From Pelagibacterium halotolerans B2 (lineage in GTDB: Bacteria; Pseudomonadota; Alphaproteobacteria; Rhizobiales; Devosiaceae): 64,000 bases of DNA. The notes beneath the pieces are model-generated. The model worked only from the letters and a program-made list of their open reading frames with translations. It ran no database searches and had not been told where the DNA came from. This document shows, one piece after another, positions 26,546 through 36,393 of the stretch; position 1 is the stretch's first letter, and the number at the start of each line of letters is the position of its first letter. Where the stretch lies: positions 2,604,001 through 2,668,000 of the forward strand of contig NC_016078.1 of assembly GCF_000230555.1 (NCBI RefSeq), in the 5' to 3' direction. The position numbers and the translations under genes were made by a program.

Positions 26546-26800
26546 CCCAGAGCCTGCGCAAGCTCATAGATCGTCACAAGGATGGGGTTTCGGCGGCCAC
26601 GTTCCAAGTCGGAGACATAATGCTGTGAAACCCGAGATGTCGGCGAGCTGTTCTTGGGCGAGGCCCCGTTCATGACGGACACGGGCGACGTTTCGGCCGG
26701 GTTGGGCCGCGTTTCGCGGGGTATGTGCTGACGTGTAACGACCGCCGTTATTGGCGTCGTTATTGACGCCAGCAATGAGAGCGACGGGGATTTCATGCGC
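26546..26800 (-). pseudogene. XRE-family HTH protein, frameshifted and cut by the IS21 left end
   Basis: Frame A reads GRNVARVRHERGLAQEQLAD then ISGF; frame B continues QHYVSDLERGRRNPILVTIY and ELAQALGV. Joined, they form a canonical Cro/C1-type HTH. One base is missing near 26623, and the C-terminus stops where the IS21 terminus begins. Confidence 0.65.
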
Positions 26801-26823
26801 TATGAGGTGATGAAGGGGGTTGA

Positions 26824-27248
26824 GTGCTGGCGATCTTTCATGGTGCGGAGATCGGCTACGCCATCGTCGTAATGTTCATCACGTTCCCCCTCATGGCGGT
26901 GGGGCTGCGAGATGGGCTCAGAAGCGCCGATAAGGATCTGGCGGAGGCCGCGCAATTCTATCGGCTGCGGCCGCTGCGCTACATCCGGCACGTCCTGTTG
27001 CCCTTCATCGCGCCGTTCATTTTTCGGCCCTGCGTAATGCGCATGCGCTCGCCTGAAAGGTGATGGTCGTGGCCGAAATTTTCGGGGCGGCGCGGATCGG
27101 GTTCGGCGCCCAGTTCGATCACGCCTGGGAATACATGCAGATGGTGCAGGTGCACCTCTGGCTGCTGGTGTTCATGGCGATCGTGCTGGTGGTGGAATAC
27201 GGCGTGCTGCGTGTGGCCGAGCGGCGTGTGTTCCGCAGGCGCGCCTGA
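26824..27248 (+). pseudogene. ABC transporter permease fragment (frameshift and nonsense codon)
   Basis: The first part reads FPLMAVGLRDGLRSADKDLA and EAAQFYRLRPLRYIRHVLLP, a permease coupling loop. Near 27020 the frame shifts; the correct frame then reads SALRNAHALA, a TGA where homologues have Trp, and KVMVVAEIFGAARIGFGAQF to the end. The N-terminal half is missing. Part of a decayed three-gene transporter. Confidence 0.75.
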
Positions 27249-27304
27249 ACTCAAAGACAGTTAAAAACGACTAGGGTTCATCATGACCGGCAAGAAAAGA
27301 GACA

Positions 27305-27955
27305 GTGCTCAAGGTCGAAGGTCTGGGCGTGAGCTGTGGGGGCACGCCGGCGATCGAAAGCCTCGATTTCGAGATCAAGTGTGGCGAGTTCGTCGCGATC
27401 CTCGGGCCGTCGGGCTGCGGGAGATCCTCGATGCTCAACGTGATTTCGGGGCTGTTGCCGCAGACGCAGGGGTTGGTCGAGGTCCACAATCTGCCGCTTT
27501 ACAATCCTGGCCGGGCGGCGCCGAAACTCGGTTATATGTTTCAGCCGCATCGGCTTTTGCCGTTGCGGACGGTCAAGCAGAACCTCGAACTGGTGCTGGC
27601 AGCGGCGGACGTGCCAAAGGACGAGTAGGAGGGCAACATCGACCGCCTTCTCGATATCCTGCATATCCGGCAGTTCAAGGACTCCTGGCCGTTGCAGCTT
27701 TCGGGCATTCGAGCGCTGACCGGGGCGACGATCGTTTTCGTGACGCACTCGATCCGCGCGGCGGTCTGTCTCGCCGACAGGATCATCATCCTGACGCGCG
27801 GGCCTTCGACCGTCTTTGAAAACTACAATGTGCCGATCACGCGGCCACGGACCTTTGAGGATCCCATGATCGGAGAGGTTGAGGCCGATATCGTGCGGCG
27901 CGTGGAAGGCGCTTGGGAACTCGAGCCCCCCGTCAAGCCGCGCGAGGTGGCGTGA
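27305..27955 (+). pseudogene. ABC transporter ATPase fragment with stop codon and internal deletion
   Basis: The first 107 codons give a nucleotide-binding domain start with a mutated Walker A (GPSGCGRSS; the catalytic Lys is Arg). A TAG follows VPKDE; the same frame then goes on with DRLLDILHIRQFKDSWPLQL and SGIRALTGATIVFVTHSIRA. The ABC signature and Walker B, about 60 residues, are deleted between LSG and TGATIVFVTHS. Non-functional. Confidence 0.8.
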
Positions 27956-27957
27956 CC

Positions 27958-28455
27958 ATGGCGCTCTCCACTCCATTGCAGGGCGCGGTGCTGACACAGC
28001 GCAAGAATGCCGACACGGATCTCCATATGCCGGTTCTCGACGTCATCTGGCCGTCGCGAGCCTTTTTTGCCATCTGGACGTTACTCTCGATCACCGTCTG
28101 CCCCTGGGTGCCGACACCCGATGCTGTTGGCCCCAGCACCAGCCACAGTTTGGTTCAGCGAGATCAGTCCCGATGGTTGAAGATCACCAGCATTAACATT
28201 ATCGGACCCGGCAGAATAGGTTGTGCTAAGCAATGAGCTACTCGGCAACGTGATCTCGTCCGGCATCAAGGTGCTGGTGCTCGCCGTCATCATTGGCATT
28301 CGTTCGACCCTGTTTCTCGCAGTTCACCACCGGCCTCGGCGGCGCCACGCCGACGATCGATGAAGCCATGGCCGTGGTGCTCGTGCCTGTCGCTGCTCGG
28401 CCTCGGCATCTTCGGACCGGGCATCGCCAACGGCATTGTGGGCGCACCAAGGTGC
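27958..28455 (+). pseudogene. ABC transporter permease fragments
   Basis: From ATG 27958 the frame gives NADTDLHMPVLDVIWPSRAF and one membrane helix, then loses homology. Further on, in shifted frames, LLGNVISSGIKVLVLAVIIG and FTTGLGGATPTIDEAMAVVL then LGLGIFGPGIANGIVG are recognisable permease pieces. Together with the two preceding fragments these are the ruins of one permease-ATPase-permease operon. Confidence 0.6.
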
Positions 28456-28464
28456 CCCCAAGGA

Positions 28465-30018
28465 TCACCCTATGATGGCCTCGATGAGGAAAGGGCCCGT
28501 CCGGCCATTGGCGTGCGTAATCGCTGCGACCAGATCCTCGCCGGTGGTCACGGCCTTTGCTTCGACCCCCATGCCTTTTGCAAGGCCGATCCAATCAATC
28601 GCGGGCGCGTCGAGGGAAAGCAAGCGACGCGCCGATCCTCTGACCTCGCCCTGCACCCCGACCGATTTTAGCTCTGCGTCAAGGATCCCGTACCGCCGGT
28701 TCGAAACAATGACGGTCGTGACGTCGGCATTTTCGCGCGCCTGCGACCAGAGCCCCTGCAGCGTGTACATTGCGCTGCCGTCGCCTTCCATATTGATAAC
28801 GCGACGGTCCGGACAGGCGATTGCGGCCCCAAGGGACACGGGAATGCCGCACCCGAGTGCGCCGCCCGTCAATTGAAGATAGTCGTGGGGCACCGCCCCT
28901 TGCGAAAGTGGGAAAAAATTCCGGCCTGCCGAAATCGACTCATCGACGATGATGGCGTTTTCGGGCATGGCGGCCGCGACGGAAACTAACATGGTGTCCG
29001 CGGTCAGTGCGCCGCTAGGGCCTTCGATCTCGCGCAGCGCTTCGCGGATCACCTCGCCTCGTCCGGCACCAACCGCGTCCGCCAGGCATTCAATCGCCTC
29101 GGCGGTTGCCCCGAAATCCTCGCACAACCCCAGAACCTGCGCCGTATCATCCTGCATCTGCCGCGGCTTGCCGGGATAGGCGAACATCGCGGAGGGCATG
29201 TTCGTACCGGCGAGAATGATGGTGTCGATCCCCTCAAAGAGTGCGCGCGCCGGATCGATAAGGGCAGGCAGGCGCGGCATGGACACGCGGCCCGCGCCAC
29301 GCTCGAGCCGTCCGACTCCGTAGGGGGTTGCCAGCTTTGCGCCCGTTTTTGCCGCAATGCGCGCTAGTTGGTCCATTGGGCCCGCGCGCAGGGCCTGGCC
29401 GGCGGCAATGATTATGCTGCGCCCGGCCCCGGCAAGCATGCGCGCGGCCCGCTCAATCGTATCGGGGTCGATCCCTGTCGTCCCGAGGGGAACGGAGCGC
29501 TGTGAAGGCACGGCCGCGCCATCCGTCCAGGCCGTATCGGCCGGCAGGATCAGTGTCGCGACCTGCCCGCCTCTCGCGTGCGCAGCCGCGATCGCGCGCG
29601 CCGCATCGGAGGCGACCTTTTCGGCCGATTGCGAGACGTGCACCCAATCCGACATCGGCGCGGCGATGGCTTGAATATCGCTCGACAGTGCCGAATTGGC
29701 CCCCTGATACCAGCTTGCATGCTCGCCGACGATATTGAGCACGGGCGCGCCGGAACGGCGGGCATTATGCAGATTGGCGAGACCGTTCGACAGCCCGAAC
29801 CCAAGATGCAGGAGCGTCGCGGCCGGCGCGTCGCTCATGCGTCCATACCCGTCCGCAGCCCCGGTCGCGACGCCCTCGAATAGGCAAAGCACGTTGCGAA
29901 GCGAGGGGTAGGCGTTTGTGGCAGCAACGAAATGCATTTCGGACGTGCCAGGATTGGCAAAGCAGGTCGTGACGCCATTGGCGATCAGGCTCTGGATCAG
30001 TGCCTCAGCTCCATTCAT
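28465..30018 (-). CDS. ThDP-dependent acetolactate synthase/benzoylformate decarboxylase-like enzyme
   Basis: About 517 residues. The N-terminal domain has the catalytic Glu in CLFEGVATGAADGYGRM; the C-terminal domain has the ThDP/Mg motif GDGSAMYTLQGLWSQA ending in NRRYG. The sequence is of the acetolactate-synthase-large-subunit-like group that includes MdlC-type decarboxylases. Two ATGs are available; 30018 is 9 bases from GGAGGAG, 30024 only 3. It follows the aldehyde dehydrogenase on the same strand. A 2-oxo acid decarboxylase feeding the aldehyde dehydrogenase is plausible but unproven. Confidence 0.8.
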   Translation of the reverse strand: MNGAEALIQSLIANGVTTCFANPGTSEMHFVAATNAYPSLRNVLCLFEGVATGAADGYGRMSDAPAATLLHLGFGLSNGLANLHNARRSGAPVLNIVGEHASWYQGANSALSSDIQAIAAPMSDWVHVSQSAEKVASDAARAIAAAHARGGQVATLILPADTAWTDGAAVPSQRSVPLGTTGIDPDTIERAARMLAGAGRSIIIAAGQALRAGPMDQLARIAAKTGAKLATPYGVGRLERGAGRVSMPRLPALIDPARALFEGIDTIILAGTNMPSAMFAYPGKPRQMQDDTAQVLGLCEDFGATAEAIECLADAVGAGRGEVIREALREIEGPSGALTADTMLVSVAAAMPENAIIVDESISAGRNFFPLSQGAVPHDYLQLTGGALGCGIPVSLGAAIACPDRRVINMEGDGSAMYTLQGLWSQARENADVTTVIVSNRRYGILDAELKSVGVQGEVRGSARRLLSLDAPAIDWIGLAKGMGVEAKAVTTGEDLVAAITHANGRTGPFLIEAIIG

Positions 30019-30073
30019 TTTCATGCTCCTCCCAGAGGGGATGCCGCGCCCATGATGCCCGGCCTCGAAAGGC

Positions 30074-31531
30074 TCACGTAACGGTTTGTTCGGAAATAAA
30101 CTTGGTATGCAGATAGGCATCGAAAGTTTCCACACCCCCTTCGCTGCCGAGGCCGCTGTCCTTGACACCCCCCAGGGGGGTTTCGGGCAGGGCGAGCCCA
30201 AAATGATTGATGGTGACCATGCCCGCTTCAAGCCGCGTGCTGATCGTATGCGCCCGCTCCAGCGAGCGGGTGAAGGCATAGGACGCGAGCCCGTAGGGCA
30301 CCGAATTGGCCCGACCCAACACCTCGTCGATCGTCGAAAAGCTCGTCACCGGCACGACGGGCCCGAACGGCTCCTCGCGCATAACGGTCGCCTCGTCGGC
30401 AACGCCCGTAAGCACGGTCGGAGGAAAGAACGATCCCGGTCCCTCGGGCCGGTGGCCGCCCGTCATCACCCGCGCCCCGCGATCGAGCGCATCCTCGACA
30501 ATCGCGATCATCGCCTCCACCCGCCGCTCGTGGGCGAGCGGCCCCATGATCGTTCCCTCATCCAGTCCATCACCAAGCGTCCGGCTCGCATACGCCGCAA
30601 CGAAGAGCTCGGAGAACGCGTCGATCACGCCCTCCTGTACGAAGAACCGGCTCGGCGACATGCAGACCTGCCCAGCATTGAGCCCCTTGTAGCCGGCAAG
30701 AAGCGTCGCCGCTCTTTCGATGTCGGCATCGTCGCATACGATGACCGGCGAATGTCCGCCGAGCTCCATCGTCACTCGCTTCATGTGAGCGCCGGCGAGT
30801 GCTGCAAGGTGCTTGCCCACCGCAACCGAGCCCGTGAAGGAGACCTTTCGCACGATTGGAGAGCGGATCAGATAATCGGAGATCTCGGACGGCACGCCCC
30901 ATACGATGTTGAGAACGCCCGGCGGCAGCCCGGCCTCCTCGAACATTTCGGCGACCGCGACCATGCAACTCGGCGCCTCCTCGGCGGGCTTGAGGATAAG
31001 CGTGCACCCGGCTCCGAGCGCGGCGCAGATCTTGCGCAGCCCCTGGTTGAGCGGAAAATTCCAGGGCGAGAACGCCGCGCACACCCCGATAGGCTGGCGT
31101 ATCACCGTCTGGCGGACCGACGCGGACCGCGCAGGGATGACCCGACCGTAAATACGGCGGCACTCCTCGGCGTGCCATTCGAGATGGTCGGCCGCACCGG
31201 AAACTTCGATGCAGGCTTCGGCCAGCGGCTTACCCTGATCCCGAGTGATGTTGAGCGCAAGGGTTTCAGCGCGCTCGCGCACCATCCCAGCCACCTTTCG
31301 CAGGATGGCAGCCCGGCCCGTCGGGCTACTCCAGCGCCAGGATTCGAACGCTGCCGCCGCTGCCGCAAGGGCGCAGTCGAGATCCCCTATGGTGGCGTGC
31401 GGCAACGTGCCTAGCGGCATACCATTGGCGGGATTGATCACCGTCTGCCCGTCGCGGCTATCGGCACCGATGAATTGGCCGCCGATATACATCGAAAGCG
31501 CGGGATAGACCTGGACCGCCTCGTTTCTCAT
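30074..31531 (-). CDS. NAD(P)-dependent aldehyde dehydrogenase (succinate-semialdehyde dehydrogenase-like)
   Basis: 485 residues. The catalytic Glu sits in VTMELGGHSPVIVCDDADI and the nucleophilic Cys in NAGQVCMSPSRFF; FSPWNFPLNQGLRKI and FTGSVAVGK bind cofactor. Closest pattern is GabD/SSADH-type. GGGAGA precedes the ATG at 31531. It lies 47 bases behind the IclR gene in the dioxygenase operon direction and probably oxidises an aldehyde from the pathway or from the adjacent ThDP enzyme. Confidence 0.88.
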   Translation of the reverse strand: MRNEAVQVYPALSMYIGGQFIGADSRDGQTVINPANGMPLGTLPHATIGDLDCALAAAAAAFESWRWSSPTGRAAILRKVAGMVRERAETLALNITRDQGKPLAEACIEVSGAADHLEWHAEECRRIYGRVIPARSASVRQTVIRQPIGVCAAFSPWNFPLNQGLRKICAALGAGCTLILKPAEEAPSCMVAVAEMFEEAGLPPGVLNIVWGVPSEISDYLIRSPIVRKVSFTGSVAVGKHLAALAGAHMKRVTMELGGHSPVIVCDDADIERAATLLAGYKGLNAGQVCMSPSRFFVQEGVIDAFSELFVAAYASRTLGDGLDEGTIMGPLAHERRVEAMIAIVEDALDRGARVMTGGHRPEGPGSFFPPTVLTGVADEATVMREEPFGPVVPVTSFSTIDEVLGRANSVPYGLASYAFTRSLERAHTISTRLEAGMVTINHFGLALPETPLGGVKDSGLGSEGGVETFDAYLHTKFISEQTVT

Positions 31532-31578
31532 GTCTCTCCCCAAGATGATATGGATTCACCGTGCCTTGCGTGCCGAAC

Positions 31579-32442
31579 TCACAAGGAGCGCGACAGAGCC
31601 TCGGCGAAGGTGCGCAAGGTCGACAGCATGCGATTGCGCAAATCCTCGACGGTGATGCGCGGTCGTGCTGCGCTCACGCTCATGGCTGCCACGAGCCTCC
31701 CGTCGGGATTGAAAACAGGAATGGCCATGCTGACCATGCCCACTTCCAGTTCTTCGTCGGTAAATGCCACCTTGTCGCGACCGGCTGCCCGAATAATCTT
31801 TTTGAGTTCGGCTTTGTCGGTCACCGTATGCGCGGTGAGCGCCGTCGGCTCGACCGCGGCGAAATAGGCATCGAGTTCGTCCTCGGTACAGCCCGACAAC
31901 AAAACCCGCCCGGTCGCCGCGGCATGAGCAGGCAATCGGGTCCCGAGGCGGATTGCCGTAGAGACAATCCGCGCGGCTTCCGCTCGAGCAACGAAGGTCG
32001 AGCACCCGTCCTCGAGGATCGACAGCGACACGGACTCCCCTAGCTCCTCGCATGCCGCCTCGAGTTGAGGCTGGGCGAGATGGGGCAGCGAGATGGCGCC
32101 GGTATAGGATTGGCCGAGCCGCAACATACGCGGCGTCGGCAAGAAGCGCGGCCCATTTTTCGTGAGATAGCCGAGATCGTGCAAAGTGAGCAGGCAGCGC
32201 CGTGCGCTGGCGCGCGAAATGCCGGTCGCGTCCGCAGCGGACGAGACGGTGAGAAAGGTGCGATCCTGGCCGAACAGCTCGATAATGGCGAGCCCCTTGG
32301 CCAATCCCGCCATTCCTTCCGGCGCACGTGACGACATCGGCCGACCCTCTTTTCCTGCATTGTCTTCGCTCGCGAGACGCGTACTGGCGAAGCCGTTGGG
32401 GGCGCCCCGTCCTCCCGACACCGCGCCATCGAGCTGGTCCAT
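31579..32442 (-). CDS. IclR-family regulator (TphR/PcaR-like)
   Basis: 287 residues if translated from the ATG that overlaps the reductase stop (TGATG at 32442); an ATG at 32337 gives a shorter, more typical N-terminus. The wHTH reads GLAIIELFGQDRTFLTVSSA and ADATGISRASARRCLLTLHD, followed by the ligand domain (RLGTRLPAHAAATGRVLLSG, FNPDGRLVAAMSVSA). IclR proteins of this group sense aromatic acids and usually activate catabolic operons. Its position after the dioxygenase genes matches the tphR-type layout in content, though not the exact position. Confidence 0.85.
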   Translation of the reverse strand: MDQLDGAVSGGRGAPNGFASTRLASEDNAGKEGRPMSSRAPEGMAGLAKGLAIIELFGQDRTFLTVSSAADATGISRASARRCLLTLHDLGYLTKNGPRFLPTPRMLRLGQSYTGAISLPHLAQPQLEAACEELGESVSLSILEDGCSTFVARAEAARIVSTAIRLGTRLPAHAAATGRVLLSGCTEDELDAYFAAVEPTALTAHTVTDKAELKKIIRAAGRDKVAFTDEELEVGMVSMAIPVFNPDGRLVAAMSVSAARPRITVEDLRNRMLSTLRTFAEALSRSL

Positions 32443-33446
32443 CAGGGCGCCTCGCCCGACGCAACAAAGGCATCGCTGAAAAACCTGTCTTTTGCAAGAC
32501 CGGCCTTTGCCACGAACTCGAGCCGCGCCGCATCGATCATGACAGGCGCGCCGCAGGCATAGACCTCGACATTGCTCATGTCGGCAATATCCTCGAGAAC
32601 CGCCTGATGCACGAACCCCGTTCGCCCCTGCCAGTCCTGCGAGGGTGAGGAGATGACCGGTATGAAGGTGATCCAGGAATAAGTCTTCGCCCACTGCTCG
32701 GCGACATCGCCCATGTAGAGATCGGCTTCGGTGTTGACGCCCCAATAGAGTTTCAAAGGACGTTCGGCGCCGAGCGCGATCTGGTTCTCAATCAACGACT
32801 TTATGGGCGCAAAGCCGGTACCGGTGGCGAGCAGCACGGCGTCCATGCCATCCTCGTCCGACAGGCAGAATTCGCCATAGGGAAGTTCGACCCTGAGGAC
32901 CGTCCCCTTTTCCATCGTACCGAGCACCTGCTCTGAAAACTTGCCGCCGGGCACATGACGGATATGAAGCTCGATACCATCGTTCTTCTGGGGCGGATTG
33001 GCCATGGAATAGTTGCGGCTATCGTCGTCTTCCATCATTACCCGCAAATACTGGCCGGCCCGGAACGGCGCGCGCTGACCGATGGGCAGGCGGACATGAA
33101 TCACCGCGACGTCCGGCGCCGGCCGCACGATCTTTCGCACCTTGGCATCGAGAATCTTGCGCTGAACCGGCTCGACCTTTTGGATTCGGGCCGGGGTGAT
33201 CTCGAGATCGCTGAGCGGGCGCGCCTGGCACAGGAGCACCTCCTCCGCCGGACCGGTCTGATGGCCCTGGCCGCGCACCATGGCCTCGCCCGCCGCAATG
33301 CCGCCTCGGCAGGACGAGCACACGCCCTTGCGGCAGGAATAGGGAATGGCATAACCGGCCCTGTCGGCGGCATCGAGAACGGTTTCGTCCTCCTCGCAGT
33401 CAAAGCCGATATCGTCGTGATCGGTAACCGTAATGCGAAAACTCAC
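32442..33446 (-). CDS. Reductase component of an aromatic-ring dioxygenase (2Fe-2S, FAD, NAD domains)
   Basis: 334 residues. An N-terminal plant-type ferredoxin (Cys ligands in YSCRKGVCSSCRGG and the later LLCQ) is followed by a FAD domain (RNYSMANPP) and a NAD domain (LLATGTGFAPIKSLIENQ, and VYACGAP). It passes electrons from NAD(P)H to the Rieske centre of the oxygenase. The GTG start overlaps the stop of the PdxA-family gene (GTGA). TphA1/BenC-type. Confidence 0.92.
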   Translation of the reverse strand: MSFRITVTDHDDIGFDCEEDETVLDAADRAGYAIPYSCRKGVCSSCRGGIAAGEAMVRGQGHQTGPAEEVLLCQARPLSDLEITPARIQKVEPVQRKILDAKVRKIVRPAPDVAVIHVRLPIGQRAPFRAGQYLRVMMEDDDSRNYSMANPPQKNDGIELHIRHVPGGKFSEQVLGTMEKGTVLRVELPYGEFCLSDEDGMDAVLLATGTGFAPIKSLIENQIALGAERPLKLYWGVNTEADLYMGDVAEQWAKTYSWITFIPVISSPSQDWQGRTGFVHQAVLEDIADMSNVEVYACGAPVMIDAARLEFVAKAGLAKDRFFSDAFVASGEAP

Positions 33447-34417
33447 TGAATTTCTCCCACAAGTCTGACTGCCGCGACGACCGCATCCGGCGATGCCTGT
33501 CCCTTGCCTGCGATGTCGAAGGCGGCACCGTGCCCGACGCTCGAAAAAACCAGCCCGGCCCCAATCGACATCGCCGCCGCACCGCGCCCGGCCAACAGTT
33601 TCACCGGAATGTGACCTTGATCGTGGTACATGGCGACGAACGCGTCGTACCCAGCTCGTCCGAGCATGACGTCGGCGCCTTCCGGACCGTGCACGTCGAC
33701 CCCCTGCGCCCGCAGGCGCTCAAGGGCCGGGACGACGATGCGGTCGTCCTCGTCGCCGAACAGCCCCCCCTCGCCCGCATGGGGATTAATGCCGAAAAGC
33801 CCGATGCGGGGGGCGGCGACGCCGAGCCCCTTGAGCGCCAGATCGGCGGCGAGTGTCGCGCGTGCGATCAGGTCCGGGGTCAGCCGGGCGAGGGCTCCGC
33901 TGATCCCCTCGTGCAGCGTCACGTGTACGATCCGCAGCCCGCCCCCGATCAGCATGAGAAAGATACTGTCTTCGCCGGTCCCAGCCAGTTCGGACAAAAG
34001 GTTTGGATATCCGGAAAACCTTCGCCCGCTCGCATTAACGGCCGTTTCCGAATGCGGAGCGGCCACGATGGCCCGCCCCACGCCTTTTTTTACGAGGGCC
34101 ACCGCTTGCTCGACATAGGCAATGGTGGCCCGCCCGCTCGCCGCGGTCGGCGTGCCGGGCGTCACCTCGGCCGCGTCGATCCCGGGCACGTCGAAGAGGT
34201 CAACACTACCCGACCGACCCCAGCTTTCCGGGTCCGTTTCGATTTCGAAGCCGCCTGCCCGCACAAAAGGGTTCATGAGGTGGCGATCCCCGACGATCAC
34301 CGGGCGCAACGCTGCGTTTTCGCAAAGGGCGATGGCGGCCTTTGCTGCGACCTCCGGACCGATCCCGTTGGCATCTCCGACGGTGATCAGGACCCGTCCC
34401 ATTTCGCGGTCCGTCAC
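33443..34417 (-). CDS. PdxA-family dehydrogenase (TphB-like dihydrodiol dehydrogenase)
   Basis: 324 residues with PdxA-family motifs: TVGDANGIGPEVAAKA, HVTLHEGISGAL, GINPHAGEGGLFGDED and MYHDQGHIPVKLL (metal-binding His). In pyridoxine synthesis PdxA oxidises 4-phosphohydroxythreonine, but within a dioxygenase operon the family members act as decarboxylating cis-dihydrodiol dehydrogenases, as TphB does. GTG start overlapping the small-subunit stop; an ATG at 34402 is possible. Confidence 0.85.
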   Translation of the reverse strand: MTDREMGRVLITVGDANGIGPEVAAKAAIALCENAALRPVIVGDRHLMNPFVRAGGFEIETDPESWGRSGSVDLFDVPGIDAAEVTPGTPTAASGRATIAYVEQAVALVKKGVGRAIVAAPHSETAVNASGRRFSGYPNLLSELAGTGEDSIFLMLIGGGLRIVHVTLHEGISGALARLTPDLIARATLAADLALKGLGVAAPRIGLFGINPHAGEGGLFGDEDDRIVVPALERLRAQGVDVHGPEGADVMLGRAGYDAFVAMYHDQGHIPVKLLAGRGAAAMSIGAGLVFSSVGHGAAFDIAGKGQASPDAVVAAVRLVGEIQ

Positions 34418-34899
34418 AGCGGAAAGCCGAGCAGCGTATCGATCCGGTTGCTGTCGAGGACCACGGTGCGCGAGACGATCTTGGCTTCGCCAGCGATGAC
34501 GCGATAGCGGTCGATGTAGCGCCCGCTCGCGAAGAGATCCGTCGGTCCTTCTCGCGTGATCCGGGCCACCATGAACGCGGTCTCAGAATCCACCTCGTCG
34601 CCGTCCACCTCACCAACGAATGGCTGCCCGATCAAATGGCGGTAGGAATGGCGCTCGTAGACATTGGCCTCCAGCAGCGACAGGATCCGGTCGCGCAACA
34701 TGTCCTTGCTGTCGAGCCAGACCAGACCCGCCTCAAAATTCTGGGCGTAATTGTCCGCGCTTGTGATGGTGTAGAAGCAGTCGTCGACGAAAAAACTCGG
34801 CCACGCGGTGCAGTCGCCGTCATCAATCTCTCGAACGTAGCGAGCCTGAGCGGCACTGATCAGCGCGGAAATTTCGGCATGTCGGACATGGGTGCTCAT
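34414..34899 (-). CDS. Aromatic-ring-hydroxylating dioxygenase small (beta) subunit
   Basis: 161 residues of the SnoaL-like NTF2 fold: [49 protein letters not shown] and [19 protein letters not shown]. Structural subunit of the alpha3beta3 oxygenase. Overlaps the large-subunit stop (ATGA at 34896). Confidence 0.92.
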   Translation of the reverse strand: MSTHVRHAEISALISAAQARYVREIDDGDCTAWPSFFVDDCFYTITSADNYAQNFEAGLVWLDSKDMLRDRILSLLEANVYERHSYRHLIGQPFVGEVDGDEVDSETAFMVARITREGPTDLFASGRYIDRYRVIAGEAKIVSRTVVLDSNRIDTLLGFPL

Positions 34900-36161
34900 A
34901 TGCCCATCCTCATTCTGTATTCCGACCAGAACCCGCGAATGGACGCCTCGGTAATCCGATCATCGCCGCCTTCGATCTCCCGGCCGCCCATCTCGAGCAC
35001 GGCATTGGTGTCGGATGCGCCCTCCGTGCCGCGACGCACAAAACCGCCGATGCAGCCGTCCTCCATCGAGACGTATCCGCCCGGCCCGATGAGATTGGAG
35101 AGCTTGTGCCGCGCCCGGCGCTGTTGCGCGGTATCGCCTTCGAACCCGATATAGGTCCATTTGAGGTGCATCTTGTCGGTACCCTTGGGCAAAACCTGAC
35201 GCACCGCGATGGAATTCTGAATCTGCTGCAGCACGAAACCCGGAAAGACGGTGAGGATTTGCAGGGTGATGTCGTCGTCGAATTCCTTGAAATTGCCGAG
35301 AAGCGATTTGTCGGCGAGCTCAAGATCGGATTGCGATCTGATCTTTTGTTCGGAATAGATGTTGTTCGCCGCCTTTTCGGCCTCGGCCGCCTGATCGATC
35401 TCGGAATAGCTTACATGGCAGCCCCCATTGGGGCTCACGATGATACCGCCCTTCTGCGACAGCCGGTTCAGCTCGAACGTAGTGAAGAAGGTATGCAAAA
35501 TGCTCGCGTGATAGCTGTCCTTGGTATTCTCGACATAAAGCTTCCAATTGTTCGGAAGTACCTGCGTGAACCGGCCGAGCACAACGACTTTGCGCCCTTG
35601 GAGAACACGCCGGATTCGACCAAGAACCTCCTCGCCGAGATAATCCTCGATATCGTCCACGTCCTCATCGAAGCTTCCAAAGATCAAACCCTCGACATTG
35701 GCCACGCGCAGTTTGCGCGGCCCGACCGAATTCATGCAGAAGCTCTTCTCCATGCCGCCCTTGCCGCCGATCCCGTCTTTGAACGCGATTCCGACGAGGT
35801 CACCCTGAAGGTTGTGAGTCCAGGCGTGGTAGACGCAGGTGAAATCCTTGACGTTGCCGCGGTCCTCCAGCGCCAGAAGCGAGCCGCGATGCGAACACCG
35901 GTTCTCAAAGGCGTAGATCTCCCCGTCGTGATCCCGCGTCACGATGACGGGGGTCTCCCCCACGTGGACGGCGACGAAATCCCCGGCAGACGGCAGCTCA
36001 GCCTCAAGGCACAGATAGTTCCAGGTCTCGCCCTGAAACAGTTTCCGGCGCTCCATGTCTCGAACGTCCTCGCGTTGGAATACCCAGTACGGGACGTGAA
36101 ACCCCCTGTCTTCTTCGGCCCATACGGGCATATCCGCGCCTGCGGACGCTAAATTCTCCAT
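34896..36161 (-). CDS. Aromatic-ring-hydroxylating dioxygenase large (alpha) subunit, Rieske
   Basis: 421 residues. Rieske cluster ligands lie in CSHRGSLL and [16 protein letters not shown]; the mononuclear iron site is in [20 protein letters not shown] (bridging Asp and two His). Catalyses NADH-dependent cis-dihydroxylation of an aromatic acid. Similarity is to the benzoate/terephthalate/anthranilate group; the gene order alpha, beta, pdxA-like, reductase is that of terephthalate operons. The ATG at 36161 is 9 bases behind GGAGGG; a GTG at 36167 is too close. Confidence 0.92.
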   Translation of the reverse strand: MENLASAGADMPVWAEEDRGFHVPYWVFQREDVRDMERRKLFQGETWNYLCLEAELPSAGDFVAVHVGETPVIVTRDHDGEIYAFENRCSHRGSLLALEDRGNVKDFTCVYHAWTHNLQGDLVGIAFKDGIGGKGGMEKSFCMNSVGPRKLRVANVEGLIFGSFDEDVDDIEDYLGEEVLGRIRRVLQGRKVVVLGRFTQVLPNNWKLYVENTKDSYHASILHTFFTTFELNRLSQKGGIIVSPNGGCHVSYSEIDQAAEAEKAANNIYSEQKIRSQSDLELADKSLLGNFKEFDDDITLQILTVFPGFVLQQIQNSIAVRQVLPKGTDKMHLKWTYIGFEGDTAQQRRARHKLSNLIGPGGYVSMEDGCIGGFVRRGTEGASDTNAVLEMGGREIEGGDDRITEASIRGFWSEYRMRMGI

Positions 36162-36192
36162 GGCCACATTCCCTCCATCGGCAAAGTCAAAT

Positions 36193-36207
36193 GTTCGAAT
36201 TTCGAAT
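36193..36207. promoter_or_regulatory. Candidate IclR operator (GTTCG-N5-CGAAT) upstream of the dioxygenase
   Basis: GTTCG AATTT CGAAT lies 32 bases before the alpha-subunit start. The same pattern with CGAAC recurs upstream of the TAXI-TRAP receptor. Position and shape suit the IclR regulator encoded in the operon. Confidence 0.5.
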
Positions 36208-36393
36208 TTCTGTCGATATTCGGTTTACAATCTTGGGATTTTCGTGTCAAGCAAAGATGGATCGCGCAGAGTGCCGCAAACGGAGGCCGCGCGTTCACGA
36301 CCACGCACAAGATGTCCCAAAACCCGGCTGGCCTATAGTATTCAGCCGGGTTCAACGTCAGATCGCGGCAGCAATGATTACTAGGAGCGGAAA

